Assembly (NCBI RefSeq): GCF_033095865.1
Contig: NZ_AP019365.1
Span: 4,375,501 to 4,439,500 of the forward strand
DNA from: Pseudomonas sp. KU43P
Lineage (GTDB): Bacteria > Pseudomonadota > Gammaproteobacteria > Pseudomonadales > Pseudomonadaceae
Length of the DNA stretch: 64,000 nt
Direction of reading: 5' to 3'
A program made the translations under genes and the position numbers. Shown here one piece after another: positions 20,475 to 32,115 of this stretch (within the stretch, counting starts at the first letter, position 1; every line of letters starts with the position of its first letter). A model generated the notes under the pieces. That model saw only the letters and a program-made list of their open reading frames with translations. It was not told the DNA's origin and did no database searches.

Positions 20475-22711
20475 GACTTGCCCTCTTCGGCGACGCGGAT
20501 GCCGACTTCGGCGCACAGTTTGAGGAAGTTCGGGAACGACGTAGCGACGTTGGCGCAATCGTGGATGCGGATCGGCGCACTGGCACGCAGCGAAGCAACG
20601 CTGAAGGCCATGGCGATACGGTGGTCGCCGTGGCCGTGCACTTCGCCGCCGCCCAGCGGGCCGCCGTCGATGATGATGCCGTCCGGGGTCGGCTCACACT
20701 TCACACCCAGGGTGATCAGGCCGTCGGCCATGACCTGGATGCGGTCGGATTCCTTGACCCGCAGCTCTTCGGCACCGCGCAGCACGGTACGCCCTTCGGC
20801 GCAGGCCGCAGCCACGAACAGTACCGGGAACTCGTCGATGGCCAGCGGCACCAGATGCTCGGGGATCTCGATACCCTTGAGCTTGGCACCACGCACGCGC
20901 AGGTCGGCAACCGGCTCGCCGCCGACTTCACGCGGGTTCTCCAGGGTGATGTCGCCACCCATAAGACGCAGGATGTCGATCACGCCAGTGCGGGTCGGGT
21001 TGATGCCGACGTGCTCGAGCACCAGCTCGGAGCCTTCGGCGATCGAAGCGGCTACCAGGAAGAAGGCTGCCGAGGAGATGTCCGCCGGCACCTCGATGCG
21101 GGTTGCAGTGAGCTTGCCACCCGACTCCAGCGAAGCGACCGGGCCGTTGCTTTCGACCGAGTAGCCGAAGCCGCGCAACATGCGCTCGGTGTGATCACGG
21201 GTCGGTGCAGGCTCGGTAACGGTAGTCTTGCCTTCGGCATACAGGCCAGCCAGCAGCAGGCACGATTTGACCTGGGCGCTGGCCATCGGCAGCGTGTAGG
21301 TCAACGCCTTGAGCTTGTGGCCACCGCGAATGGTCAGCGGTGGGCGACCTTCCGGGCCGGTTTCCACAACCGCCCCCATTTCGCGCAGCGGGTTGGCCAC
21401 GCGGTTCATCGGGCGCTTGGACAGCGAGGCGTCACCGGTCATGGTCACGTCGAACGGCTGGCCGGCCAGCAGGCCCGACAACAGGCGCATCGAGGTACCG
21501 GAGTTACCCACGTAGATCGGCCCGGGTGGCGGCTTCAGGCCGTGCAGGCCAACGCCATGGATGGTCACGCGGCCATGGTTCGGGCCTTCGATGACCACTC
21601 CCATGTCACGGAACGCCTGCAGGGTCGCCAGGGCATCCTCACCCTCGAGGAAGCCTTCGACTTCGGTCGTGCCTTCGGCCAGCGAGCCGAGCATGATCGA
21701 ACGGTGGGAAATCGACTTGTCGCCCGGTACGCGGATTCGCCCGGTCAGGCGGCCACCCGGTTGGGCCAGGAAAATCAGATCGTTGGCGTTCATAGCGTCC
21801 ACATAGGCCCGGCGGGCCAGGATTTTACTGAAATGCTCGCGGGCAACGCGTGCGCGGGTGAATACACCCAGCAGCTGGTGCCCGTCCCCAGCATCGACCG
21901 CGTCGCGCAAGGCGTCGAGGTCGCTGCGAAATGTGTCCAAGGTGCGCAGGACAGCCTCGCGGTTGGCGAGAAAGATGTCGTGCCACATGGTCGGATCGCT
22001 ACCGGCGATTCTCGTGAAATCGCGGAAACCTCCCGCAGCGTACCGGAAGATCTCGAGGTTTTCATTGCGCTTGGCCAGCGAATCGACCAGACCGAATGCC
22101 AGCAGGTGCGGCAGATGACTGGTCGCGGCCAGCACTTCGTCGTGACGCTCTACCGGCATGTGCTCGACATCGGCATCCAGCGCACGCCACAGGCGGTCGA
22201 CCAGGGCCAGGGCGGCCGGGTCGGTTTCCGCCAGCGGCGTGAGGATGACTTTGTGGCGACGGAACAGGCTGGCGTTGGAGGCCTCTACCCCGCTCTGCTC
22301 GGAGCCGGCGATCGGGTGGCCCGGAACGAAGCGCGAAAGGCGCTCGCCGAACACGTCCCGGGCGGCGCGCACCACGTTGCCCTTGGCACTGCCGACGTCA
22401 GTGATGACAGCCTTGCCCAGGTCGAGCTGTGCCAGACGGGCCAGCAGCTTCTCCATGGACAGGATCGGCACGGCCAACTGGATGACATCAGCGCCGACAC
22501 AAGCGACGGCGAGGTCTTCCTCGCAGCGATCGACCACGCCCAGGGCCACGGCCTGCTTGCGCGAAGGGGCATCCAGGTCGACGCCGACCACCTCGCGGCA
22601 CAGGCCGCTTTCGCGCAGGCCCTTGGCGAAGGAGCCACCGATCAGGCCGAGGCCGACGACGACCAGGCGGTCGATGATTGGTGCGGGTTTGTTTGTTACA
22701 GCATTGACCAC
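20471..22711 (-). CDS. aroA: Fusion: cyclohexadienyl/prephenate dehydrogenase and EPSP synthase
   Basis: A 746-residue bifunctional protein. Residues ~10-300 are a TyrA dehydrogenase ([11 protein letters not shown] dinucleotide motif, [11 protein letters not shown]) for tyrosine synthesis. From about residue 318 it is EPSP synthase of the shikimate pathway, with [11 protein letters not shown] (K332), [22 protein letters not shown] and NPTR. The last four together are the motif set described for class II, glyphosate-tolerant EPSP synthases. The start is a GTG at 22711. In P. aeruginosa and P. stutzeri a histidinol-phosphate/aromatic aminotransferase gene lies upstream; here a REP pair fills the gap to pheA. 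The tyrA-aroA fusion is common in Pseudomonas. Confidence 0.95.
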   Translation of the reverse strand: MVNAVTNKPAPIIDRLVVVGLGLIGGSFAKGLRESGLCREVVGVDLDAPSRKQAVALGVVDRCEEDLAVACVGADVIQLAVPILSMEKLLARLAQLDLGKAVITDVGSAKGNVVRAARDVFGERLSRFVPGHPIAGSEQSGVEASNASLFRRHKVILTPLAETDPAALALVDRLWRALDADVEHMPVERHDEVLAATSHLPHLLAFGLVDSLAKRNENLEIFRYAAGGFRDFTRIAGSDPTMWHDIFLANREAVLRTLDTFRSDLDALRDAVDAGDGHQLLGVFTRARVAREHFSKILARRAYVDAMNANDLIFLAQPGGRLTGRIRVPGDKSISHRSIMLGSLAEGTTEVEGFLEGEDALATLQAFRDMGVVIEGPNHGRVTIHGVGLHGLKPPPGPIYVGNSGTSMRLLSGLLAGQPFDVTMTGDASLSKRPMNRVANPLREMGAVVETGPEGRPPLTIRGGHKLKALTYTLPMASAQVKSCLLLAGLYAEGKTTVTEPAPTRDHTERMLRGFGYSVESNGPVASLESGGKLTATRIEVPADISSAAFFLVAASIAEGSELVLEHVGINPTRTGVIDILRLMGGDITLENPREVGGEPVADLRVRGAKLKGIEIPEHLVPLAIDEFPVLFVAAACAEGRTVLRGAEELRVKESDRIQVMADGLITLGVKCEPTPDGIIIDGGPLGGGEVHGHGDHRIAMAFSVASLRASAPIRIHDCANVATSFPNFLKLCAEVGIRVAEEGKS

Positions 22712-22770
22712 GAGTGCGAACCCTGTTCAGAAATCAAGACGGAACTGTGAGACCGCAAGGGGGTTGCTTC

Positions 22771-22866
22771 GCAGCCCATCGCCGGCAAGCCGGCTCCCAC
22801 AGGTACAGCGCAAACCTTGAGGTGTGCGCGATCCCTGTGGGAGCCGGCTTGCCGACGATGGGCCGC
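22771..22866. repeat. Inverted REP pair between pheA and tyrA-aroA
   Basis: GCAGCCCATCGCCGGCAAGC at the left is inverted at the right as GCTTGCCGACGATGGGC, with CTCCCACAG/CTGTGGGAG between. The right arm has one mismatch. The pair can form a long stem-loop in the intercistronic RNA. Confidence 0.88.
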
Positions 22867-22888
22867 ACAGCGCCCCAACGGCCTCGAA

Positions 22889-23983
22889 TCAAAGCACCGC
22901 CTTCGGATACGACCCCAGCACCTTCAGCGCCACGGCCTCCTGACTGATCTGCTCCAGCACGGCCTTGATCAGCGGGTCTCGATGGTGGCCGACGAAGTCG
23001 ATGAAGAACACGTAGGTCCACTTGCCACTGCGCGACGGCCGCGTCTCGATGCGGGTCAGGTCGATACCGTTCTCATGGAACGGCACCAGCAGCTCATGCA
23101 AGGCACCTGGCTTGTTGCTCATCGACACGATGATCGAGGTCTTGTCGTCACCGGTCGGTGGCACTTCCTGGCTGCCGATCATCAGGAAGCGCGTGGAGTT
23201 GTCCGGGCGGTCCTCGATTTTCTCGGCCAGGCGGGTCAGGCCGTACAGGTTGGCCGCCATGTCGCCGGCGATCGCCGCCGAATTCCACTCGCCCTTGACG
23301 CGCTTGGCCGCCTCGGCATTGCTCGACACCGCCACCCGCTCGACATTCGGGTAATGCGCGTCCAGCCACTTGCGGCACTGGGCCAGGGACTGGGCGTGGG
23401 AGTAGATGCGGGTGATGCTGTCGGTCTTGGTGTTCTCGCCCACCAGCAGGTGATGGTGAATGCGCAGCTCCACTTCACCGCAGATCACCATGTCGTGCTC
23501 GAGGAAGCTGTCCAGGGTGTGGCTGACCGCGCCTTCGGTGGAGTTTTCCACCGGCACCACGCCGAAGTTGACGGCACCGGCCGCCACTTCGCGGAACACT
23601 TCGTCGATCGCCGCCATCGGGCGGCTGATCACGGCGTGGCCGAAGTGCTTCATCGCCGCGGCCTGGGTGAAAGTACCCTCAGGGCCGAGATAGGCGATCT
23701 TCAGCGGCTCTTCCAGAGCCAGGCAGGACGACATGATTTCGCGGAACAGCCGCGCCATCTCTTCGTTGTCCAACGGGCCCTTGTTGCGCTCCATGACGCG
23801 CTTGAGCACGGCAGCCTCGCGCTCGGGGCGGTAGAACACAGGCTTTTCGCCTTCGGCCAGCGAAGCGGTCTTGACCTTGGCCACTTCCTGAGCACAACGA
23901 GCACGCTCGCTGATCAGCTCGAGAATCTTCTCGTCGAGGCTGTCGATGCGTACACGCAGCGCCTTCAACTCCTGATCGGACAT
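22889..23983 (-). CDS. pheA: Chorismate mutase-prephenate dehydratase (P-protein)
   Basis: A 364-residue bifunctional enzyme of phenylalanine synthesis. Residues 1-90 are an AroQ chorismate mutase (LRVRIDSLDEKILELISERA, RPEREAAVLKRV), ~95-275 the prephenate dehydratase (YLGPEGTFTQAA, the catalytic TRF in DNSTRFLMIG), and ~285-355 an ACT domain with GALHELL and IETRP that would bind phenylalanine for feedback control. The ATG at 23983 overlaps the serC stop by one base. Length is normal for Pseudomonas. Confidence 0.97.
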   Translation of the reverse strand: MSDQELKALRVRIDSLDEKILELISERARCAQEVAKVKTASLAEGEKPVFYRPEREAAVLKRVMERNKGPLDNEEMARLFREIMSSCLALEEPLKIAYLGPEGTFTQAAAMKHFGHAVISRPMAAIDEVFREVAAGAVNFGVVPVENSTEGAVSHTLDSFLEHDMVICGEVELRIHHHLLVGENTKTDSITRIYSHAQSLAQCRKWLDAHYPNVERVAVSSNAEAAKRVKGEWNSAAIAGDMAANLYGLTRLAEKIEDRPDNSTRFLMIGSQEVPPTGDDKTSIIVSMSNKPGALHELLVPFHENGIDLTRIETRPSRSGKWTYVFFIDFVGHHRDPLIKAVLEQISQEAVALKVLGSYPKAVL

Positions 23984-25068
23984 CAGCCGTGCTCCTTCTC
24001 GAATTCGGCCATGTAGGCAACCAGGGCGTCAACCGCCTCCAGGCCCAGGGCGTTGTAGATGGAAGCACGCATGCCGCCCACCGAACGGTGGCCCTTGAGG
24101 TTGAGCAGGCCACGGGCGTCGGCGCCGGCCAGGAAGGCTTTGTCCAGGCGCTCGTCAGCCAGGCGGAACGGCACGTTCATCCACGAACGGGCGTTGTGGC
24201 TGATTGGGTTGGTGTAGAACTCGCTGGCGTCGATGAAACCGTAGAGGCGGTCTTTCTTGGCACGGTTGCGCTGCTCCATGGCCTCGACACCACCTTGCTC
24301 CTTGAGCCACTCGAACACCAGGCCCGAGAGGTACCAGGAATAGGTCGCCGGGGTGTTGTACATGGAGCCGTTGTCGGCCGAAACCTTGTAGTCGAGCATG
24401 GTCGGGCAGCTGCTACGGGCGCGGCCCAGCAGGTCTTCACGCACGATCACCACCACCAGGCCGCTCGGGCCGATGTTCTTCTGCGCACCGGCGTAAATCA
24501 GGCCGTACTGGGACACATCGATCGGGCGGGAGAGGATGTCGGACGACATGTCGACCACCAGCGGTACGTCACCAGTCTCAGGCACCCAGTCGAATTGCAG
24601 GCCGCCGATGGTTTCGTTGGATGCGTAGTGAACGTAAGCGGCGTTCTTGCTCAGCTTCCACTCGTTCTGGCCAGGGATGGCCAGGTAATCGTAGGGCTTG
24701 GCACTGGCAGCGACGTTGACGTTACCGAAGCGACGCGCTTCCTCGATGGCCTTTTTCGACCAGATGCCGGTTTCGATGTAATCGGCGGTGCCGTCTTCCG
24801 GCAGCAGGTTCAGCGGAATTTCGGCGAACTGCTGGCTGGCACCGCCCTGCAGGAACAGCACCTTGTAGTTCGAGGGGACGGACAGCAGGTCACGCAGGTC
24901 CTGCTCGGCCTTCTCGGCGATGGCCACGTAGTCGTCGCTGCGATGGCTCATTTCCATCACCGACAAGCCCTTGCCACGCCAGTCCAGCATTTCGGCCTGG
25001 GCACGCTGCAGGACAGCTTCAGGAAGCGCGGCAGGGCCTGCGCAGAAGTTAAAGGCTCGTTTGCTCAC
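23983..25068 (-). CDS. serC: Phosphoserine aminotransferase
   Basis: A 361-residue PLP aminotransferase that makes phosphoserine (and 4-phosphohydroxythreonine for vitamin B6). The N-terminus SKRAFNFCAGPAALPEAVL is the SerC signature, LQGGASQQFAEIPLNL binds PLP phosphate, and the lysine is in YAGAQKNIGPSG. The start is a GTG at 25068 (a second GTG lies two codons upstream); E. coli SerC has almost the same length. It is the first gene after gyrA in the supraoperon, 236 bp downstream across a terminator and REP pair. Confidence 0.97.
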   Translation of the reverse strand: MSKRAFNFCAGPAALPEAVLQRAQAEMLDWRGKGLSVMEMSHRSDDYVAIAEKAEQDLRDLLSVPSNYKVLFLQGGASQQFAEIPLNLLPEDGTADYIETGIWSKKAIEEARRFGNVNVAASAKPYDYLAIPGQNEWKLSKNAAYVHYASNETIGGLQFDWVPETGDVPLVVDMSSDILSRPIDVSQYGLIYAGAQKNIGPSGLVVVIVREDLLGRARSSCPTMLDYKVSADNGSMYNTPATYSWYLSGLVFEWLKEQGGVEAMEQRNRAKKDRLYGFIDASEFYTNPISHNARSWMNVPFRLADERLDKAFLAGADARGLLNLKGHRSVGGMRASIYNALGLEAVDALVAYMAEFEKEHG

Positions 25069-25120
25069 ATCCACTCTCGCTCTGCCAAATAGAACAAAAT
25101 CGTAATTCGATGGTGCCTGC

Positions 25121-25242
25121 ATTGGGGCGGCTTCGCAGCCCATCGCCGGCAAGCCGGCTCCCACAGGGGGCGCAAATCTCAAGGCTTGCGCGGTACCTGT
25201 GGGAGCCGGCTTGCCGGCGATGGGCCGCACAGCCGCCCCAAT
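25121..25242. repeat. Inverted REP pair between gyrA and serC
   Basis: ATTGGGGCGGC...GCAGCCCATCGCCGG on the left is matched by CCGGCGATGGGC...GCCGCCCCAAT on the right; the symmetry extends beyond the REP cores into the flanks. Confidence 0.9.
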
Positions 25243-25263
25243 GGCCTAGCTTTATCAGTCAAA

Positions 25264-25286
25264 CGGGGCGACCTTGGTCGCCCCGC
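25264..25286 (-). terminator. Terminator after gyrA
   Basis: A 10-bp perfect stem, CGGGGCGACC/GGTCGCCCCG with a 2-nt loop, lies about 20 bp beyond the gyrA stop and is followed on the minus strand by TTTGACTG. The short T run makes it a moderate intrinsic terminator. Confidence 0.75.
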
Positions 25287-25304
25287 TCGGGTTGTTGCGC
25301 TTGC

Positions 25305-28067
<2,763 letters not shown>

Positions 28068-28313
28068 GAGAAGCCTGATTCCTTTTTCTGGTGAAACTTC
28101 GTAGCTCCATCAAGGGCCGAACGAAGCTCGCCGCCGCAGCGCTTAGGGGTGCGACGACTTACGACAAATCAATGAGTTGTGCCATGGATCTGCGCAAAAT
28201 TGGCCGCCGTGATGGGCGGTCTTGGAAACTGCCGGATGTTATCACAAAGGCAGTGGCGGTGGGGAGATCTGGCAGGTTGCCGCTAGGCAATGAATATGAG
28301 GGTGTTTGCACGG
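28068..28313. other. Upstream region of gyrA
   Basis: No gene. It must carry the gyrA promoter on the minus strand, but I see no convincing -35/-10 pair. Confidence 0.6.
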
Positions 28314-28404
28314 GCCCAATCGCCGGCAAGCCGGCTCCCACAGGTTCACCGCAGGCTCGAACACTGTGGGGTACATGTGGGAGCCGGCTTGCCGGCGATT
28401 GGGC
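28314..28404. repeat. Inverted REP pair between gyrA and mtnA
   Basis: GCCCAATCGCCGGCAAGCCG is perfectly inverted as CGGCTTGCCGGCGATTGGGC 50 bp later, flanking CTCCCACAG and TGTGGGAG. It lies 10 bp downstream of the mtnA stop and may act as its transcript end. Confidence 0.92.
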
Positions 28405-28413
28405 AAGACCTGC

Positions 28414-29490
28414 CTAGTGCAAACGCTTGCGGCACACCAACTGGGCAAGCTTGATCGCATCCGGCCGTTCGACGATGCCGCGCTCGGTCACGATCACATC
28501 GATCAGGTCTGCCGGGGTCACATCGAACACCGGGTTGAACACCTCGACATCCGGCGCCACCCGGGTTCCGGCATAATCCAGCAGCTCGTCGGCGTCGCGC
28601 TCTTCCAGCGGAATGTCCTCACCCGTAGCCAGGTTAAGGTCGATGCTGGTGCTCGGCGCCACCACCATGAAGCGCACGCCATGGTGCATGGCACTCACTG
28701 CCAGCTGATAAGTGCCGATCTTGCTGGCCATGTCGCCATTGGCCGCGATGCAGTCGGCGCCGACCACCACCCAGGTAATGCCCTTGGTCTTCATCAGGTG
28801 GGCCAGGGCCGAGTCGGCGCACAGGGTCACCGGGATGCCTTCGTTGGCCAACTCCCAGGCGGTCAGGCGCGAACCCTGCAGCCAGGGCCGGGTTTCGCCG
28901 GCATACACACGCTCGACCATGCCTTCGAGATAACCCGCACGGATCACACCCAGCGCGGTACCGAAGCCGCCGCTGGCCAGCGCACCGGCATTGCCGTAGG
29001 TCAGCAGGGTCTGGGCGTTGCCCTGGTGCCGGCGAATCAGCTCGATGCCGTACTGGGCCATGGTCAGGTTGGCCTCGCGGTCGCTTTCATGGATGGCCAT
29101 TGCCTCCGCTTCCATGACCGCCAGCACATCTTCCTCGGGGCGCAGCCGCTGCAGGCGCTCGCGCATGCGGTTGAGCGCCCAGAACAGGTTGGCCGCGGTT
29201 GGCCGCGCCTCGGCCAGGCTGAGGAAGTCCTCTTCCAAGTCCATCTCCCAGTCGCCACCCTCGGCAAGGCGCTCCTCCAGAGCCAGGACCAGGCCATAGG
29301 CCGCGGCAATGCCGATGGCCGCCGCGCCGCGCACCGCCATGTCACGGATCGCCGCAGCCACCTGCGCGACATTGTCGCAGGCCAGCCAGCACTCCTGCGA
29401 CGGCAGCAGGCGCTGGTCGAGCAGGTGCAGGACGCGGTGCTGCCAGCGAATCCCGGTCACCTTCTCCGCCGCCAAAAGTCGCTCGCGCAT
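28414..29490 (-). CDS. mtnA: Methylthioribose-1-phosphate isomerase homologue lacking the catalytic Cys
   Basis: A 358-residue member of the eIF2B-like MtnA family, which isomerises 5-methylthioribose 1-phosphate in methionine salvage. Recognisable segments are [35 protein letters not shown] and [15 protein letters not shown]. The catalytic Asp is D246 (GADC). The partner Cys, normally in a THCNAG motif exactly 80 residues before it, is here Gly166 (TYGNAG); the usual VRGAPAIG also reads VRGAAAIG. The protein may be slow, or act on another substrate. The ATG at 29490 has GGGGAGAGG just upstream. It is transcribed divergently from ubiG. Confidence 0.88.
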   Translation of the reverse strand: MRERLLAAEKVTGIRWQHRVLHLLDQRLLPSQECWLACDNVAQVAAAIRDMAVRGAAAIGIAAAYGLVLALEERLAEGGDWEMDLEEDFLSLAEARPTAANLFWALNRMRERLQRLRPEEDVLAVMEAEAMAIHESDREANLTMAQYGIELIRRHQGNAQTLLTYGNAGALASGGFGTALGVIRAGYLEGMVERVYAGETRPWLQGSRLTAWELANEGIPVTLCADSALAHLMKTKGITWVVVGADCIAANGDMASKIGTYQLAVSAMHHGVRFMVVAPSTSIDLNLATGEDIPLEERDADELLDYAGTRVAPDVEVFNPVFDVTPADLIDVIVTERGIVERPDAIKLAQLVCRKRLH

Positions 29491-29526
29491 CGCCTCTCCC
29501 CGTCGTTCGGATATCAAAAGCCGGCG

Positions 29527-29564
29527 ATTATAGCGACCCTCGGGCCTGGGCGCTCGGGTATACT
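29527..29564. promoter_or_regulatory. Divergent -10 elements for mtnA and ubiG
   Basis: Minus-strand TATAAT (29532-29527) lies 37 nt ahead of the mtnA start, and plus-strand TATACT (29559-29564) lies 37 nt ahead of the ubiG start. Neither has a good -35, so both are candidate sigma-70 promoters only. Confidence 0.45.
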
Positions 29565-29600
29565 CCGGCGCAATTCGTAGAAGATTCAGAGGATTGTTCA

Positions 29601-30299
29601 ATGAGCAACGTCGACCACGCCGAAATCGCCAAGTTTGAAGCCTTGGCGCACCGCTGGTGGGACCGCGAAAGCGAGTTCAAGCCGCTGCACGACATCAACC
29701 CGCTGCGCGTCAACTGGATCGACGAGCGCGTCAGCCTGGCCGGCAAGAAAGTCCTCGACGTGGGCTGCGGCGGCGGCATTCTCAGCGAGGCCATGGCCCT
29801 GCGTGGCGCCAGCGTCACCGGCATCGACATGGGCGAGGCGCCGTTGGCGGTTGCCCAGCTGCACCAGCTGGAATCGGGCGTGCAAGTGGAGTACCGGCAG
29901 ATCACTGCCGAGGCCCTGGCCGAAGAAATGCCCGAGCAGTTCGATGTGGTCACCTGCCTGGAGATGCTCGAGCACGTGCCCGACCCCTCTTCGGTGATCC
30001 GCGCCTGCTACCGCATGGTCAAGCCTGGCGGCCAGGTGTTCTTCTCGACCATCAACCGCAACCCCAAGGCCTACCTGCTGGCCATCGTCGGCGCCGAATA
30101 CATCCTCAAGATGCTGCCGCGCGGCACCCATGACTTCAAGAAGTTCATCCGCCCGTCGGAGCTGGGTGCCTGGAGCCGCGTTGCCGGCCTTGAAGTGAAG
30201 GACATCATCGGCCTGACCTACAACCCGCTGACCAAGCACTACAAGCTGTGCAGCGACGTCGACGTCAACTACATGATCCAGACCCTGCGCGAGGAATGA
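29601..30299 (+). CDS. ubiG: Ubiquinone biosynthesis O-methyltransferase
   Basis: A 232-residue SAM-dependent O-methyltransferase for both O-methylation steps of ubiquinone synthesis. SAM motif I is [14 protein letters not shown], followed by [18 protein letters not shown] and [23 protein letters not shown] are typical of UbiG, the latter being the membrane-associating insert. Standard length. It leads the ubiG-mupP-yciK operon: its TGA overlaps the next possible ATG, as in other Pseudomonas. Confidence 0.97.
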   Translation: MSNVDHAEIAKFEALAHRWWDRESEFKPLHDINPLRVNWIDERVSLAGKKVLDVGCGGGILSEAMALRGASVTGIDMGEAPLAVAQLHQLESGVQVEYRQITAEALAEEMPEQFDVVTCLEMLEHVPDPSSVIRACYRMVKPGGQVFFSTINRNPKAYLLAIVGAEYILKMLPRGTHDFKKFIRPSELGAWSRVAGLEVKDIIGLTYNPLTKHYKLCSDVDVNYMIQTLREE

Positions 30300-30301
30300 G
30301 C

Positions 30302-30973
30302 ATGCGTTTGCGAGCGGTACTCTTCGACATGGACGGCACCTTGCTCGACACGGCGCCGGACTTCATCGCCATCTGCCAGGCCATGCTGGCCGAACGTGGC
30401 CTGCCGGCCATCGATGACAAGCTGATCCGGGACGTGATCTCCGGGGGCGCCCGCGCGATGGTCGCCGCGACCTTCGCCATGAACCCTGACGACGACGGCT
30501 TCGAGCCGCTGCGCCTGGAGTTCCTCGAGCGTTACCAGCGCGACTGCGCGGTACACAGCAAGCTGTTCGACGGCATGGGCGAACTCCTGGCCGACATCGA
30601 AAAAGGCAACCTGCTGTGGGGCGTGGTCACCAACAAGCCGGTGCGTTTTGCCGAGCCGATCATGCAGCGCCTGGGCCTGGCCGAGCGCTCGGCGCTGCTG
30701 ATCTGCCCGGACCACGTGAAGAACAGCAAGCCCGACCCCGAGCCGCTGATCCTGGCCTGCAAGACTCTCGACCTGGACCCGGCCAGTGTCCTGTTCGTCG
30801 GCGACGACCTGCGCGACATCGAGTCCGGCCGAGATGCCGGCACCCGCACGGCAGCGGTGCGCTACGGCTATATTCACCCGCAAGACAACCCGAACAACTG
30901 GGGCGCCGATGTGGTGGTGGACCACCCGCTGGAGTTGCGCAAGGTGATCGACGGCGCCCTGTGCGGCTGCTGA
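30302..30973 (+). CDS. mupP: N-acetylmuramic acid 6-phosphate phosphatase (HAD family)
   Basis: A 223-residue HAD-superfamily phosphatase. [10 protein letters not shown] carries the nucleophile D9 and acid D11, VVTNKP holds the motif II Thr, and [16 protein letters not shown] the motif IV Asp residues. In P. putida the ubiG-linked HAD protein is MupP, which dephosphorylates MurNAc-6-P in the cell-wall recycling route that bypasses de novo UDP-MurNAc synthesis and affects fosfomycin sensitivity. A generic phosphoglycolate phosphatase call is the alternative. I chose ATG 30302 (GAGG 7 nt upstream) over ATG 30296, which overlaps the ubiG stop. Confidence 0.88.
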   Translation: MRLRAVLFDMDGTLLDTAPDFIAICQAMLAERGLPAIDDKLIRDVISGGARAMVAATFAMNPDDDGFEPLRLEFLERYQRDCAVHSKLFDGMGELLADIEKGNLLWGVVTNKPVRFAEPIMQRLGLAERSALLICPDHVKNSKPDPEPLILACKTLDLDPASVLFVGDDLRDIESGRDAGTRTAAVRYGYIHPQDNPNNWGADVVVDHPLELRKVIDGALCGC

Positions 30974-31016
30974 TACCTGCATCGATCGCGCACCCACCCA
31001 TGTGAAGGACCTGAAC

Positions 31017-31757
31017 ATGTTCGACTACACCGCCCGCCCCGACCTGCTCAAGGGCCGGGTCATCCTGGTCACCGGTGCCGGCCGCGGCATCGGCGCTGCC
31101 GCCGCCAAGGCCTACGCCGCCCTGGGCGCCACCGTGCTGCTGCTGGGCAAGACCGAAGCCAACCTCAACGAGGTCTACGACCAGATCGAGGCTGCTGGCC
31201 ACCCGCAGCCGGTGGTGATCCCGTTCAACCTGGAAACCGCCCTGCCCCACCAGTACGACGAACTGGCGGTGATGATCGAAGACCAGTTCGGCCGCCTCGA
31301 CGGCCTGCTCAACAATGCCTCGATCATCGGCCCGCGCACGCCGCTGGAGCAGCTTTCCGGCGACAACTTCATGCGCGTGATGCACATCAACGTCGATGCC
31401 ACCTTCATGCTCACCAGCACCCTGCTGCCGCTGCTCAAGCTGTCGGAGGACGCCTCGGTGGTATTCACCTCCAGCAGCGTCGGGCGCAAGGGCCGGGCCT
31501 ACTGGGGGGCCTACGGCGTGTCGAAGTTCGCCACCGAAGGGCTGATGCAGACCCTGGCCGACGAGCTTGAAGGGGTGGCGCCGGTGCGCTCCAACAGCAT
31601 CAACCCGGGCGCCACGCGCACGGCGATGCGGGCCCAGGCCTATCCGAGCGAGAACCCGCAGAACAACCCGCTGCCGGAAGAGATCATGCCGGTGTATCTG
31701 TACCTGATGGGGCCAGACAGCACCGGGGTGAATGGGCAGGCTTTCAACGCTCAGTGA
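31017..31757 (+). CDS. yciK: YciK-family short-chain dehydrogenase
   Basis: A 246-residue classical SDR. VILVTGAGRGIGAAAAKAY is the NAD(P)-binding motif, LLNNASIIG the NNAG-like motif, VVFTSSSVG holds the catalytic Ser and YGVSK the Tyr and Lys. It belongs to the YciK group regularly found after ubiG and the HAD phosphatase in Pseudomonas; its substrate is unknown. The ATG at 31017 follows GAAGGAC. The last 59 bp of the gene (encoding LYLMGPDSTGVNGQAFNAQ and the stop) are the beginning of a 128-bp unit that is repeated twice more downstream. Confidence 0.92.
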   Translation: MFDYTARPDLLKGRVILVTGAGRGIGAAAAKAYAALGATVLLLGKTEANLNEVYDQIEAAGHPQPVVIPFNLETALPHQYDELAVMIEDQFGRLDGLLNNASIIGPRTPLEQLSGDNFMRVMHINVDATFMLTSTLLPLLKLSEDASVVFTSSSVGRKGRAYWGAYGVSKFATEGLMQTLADELEGVAPVRSNSINPGATRTAMRAQAYPSENPQNNPLPEEIMPVYLYLMGPDSTGVNGQAFNAQ

Positions 31758-32068
31758 GCCTTGTGCTGCTTTCACTGGCCCTATCGCCGGCAAGCCGGCT
31801 CCCACAACCTGCGCTCGAGAGCGGCTTGTACCTGATGGGGCCGGACAGCACCGGGGTGAATGGGCAGGCTTTCAACGCTCAGTGAGCCTTGTGCTGCTTT
31901 CACTGGCCGTATCGCCGGCAAGCCGGCTCCCACAACCTGCGCTCGAGAGCGGCTTGTACCTGATGGGGCCGGACAGCACCGGGGTGAATAACGCTCAGTG
32001 AGCCTTGTGCTGCTTTCACTGGCCCATCGCCGGCAAGCCGGCTCCCACAACCTGCACTCGAGAGCGGC
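31699..32068 (+). repeat. Three tandem 128-bp repeats of the yciK 3' end plus a REP arm
   Basis: Copies begin at 31699, 31827 and 31955 (each at TGTACCTGATGGGG). Each contains the last codons and stop of yciK, a spacer, one forward REP arm and GCTCGAGAGCGGC. Copies 1 and 2 differ at only a few bases; copy 3 lacks 12 bp (GGGCAGGCTTTC) and one further base. Copies 2 and 3 lie outside any gene. Confidence 0.93.
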
Positions 32069-32104
32069 GCTGAGCCTGTGGGAGCCGGCTTGCCGGCGAT
32101 AGGG
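31781..32104. repeat. REP cluster between yciK and undA (three forward arms, one inverted arm)
   Basis: Forward arms (ATCGCCGGCAAGCCGGCTCC) start near 31783, 31911 and 32026. A single inverted arm, GGAGCCGGCTTGCCGGCGAT, ends near 32101. The ancestral state was probably one ordinary inverted pair, of which the left arm was amplified with the yciK tail. It lies between convergent genes. The region 31758-32115 holds no gene. Confidence 0.88.
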
Positions 32105-32115
32105 CGGGTACAGTC

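Noticed and set aside
20459..22750. 763-codon plus-strand open frame opposite tyrA-aroA
   Set aside because: It mirrors the real fusion gene. The translation has no domain and extends into REP sequence.
31732..32001. Small plus-strand gene within the tandem repeat
   Set aside because: It is read across REP arms and copied yciK tail; no ribosome site and no independent coding signal.
31699..32104. Repeats as a CRISPR array
   Set aside because: The 128-bp unit is a direct duplication of the yciK end with REP arms; there are no short identical repeats with unique spacers and no cas genes.
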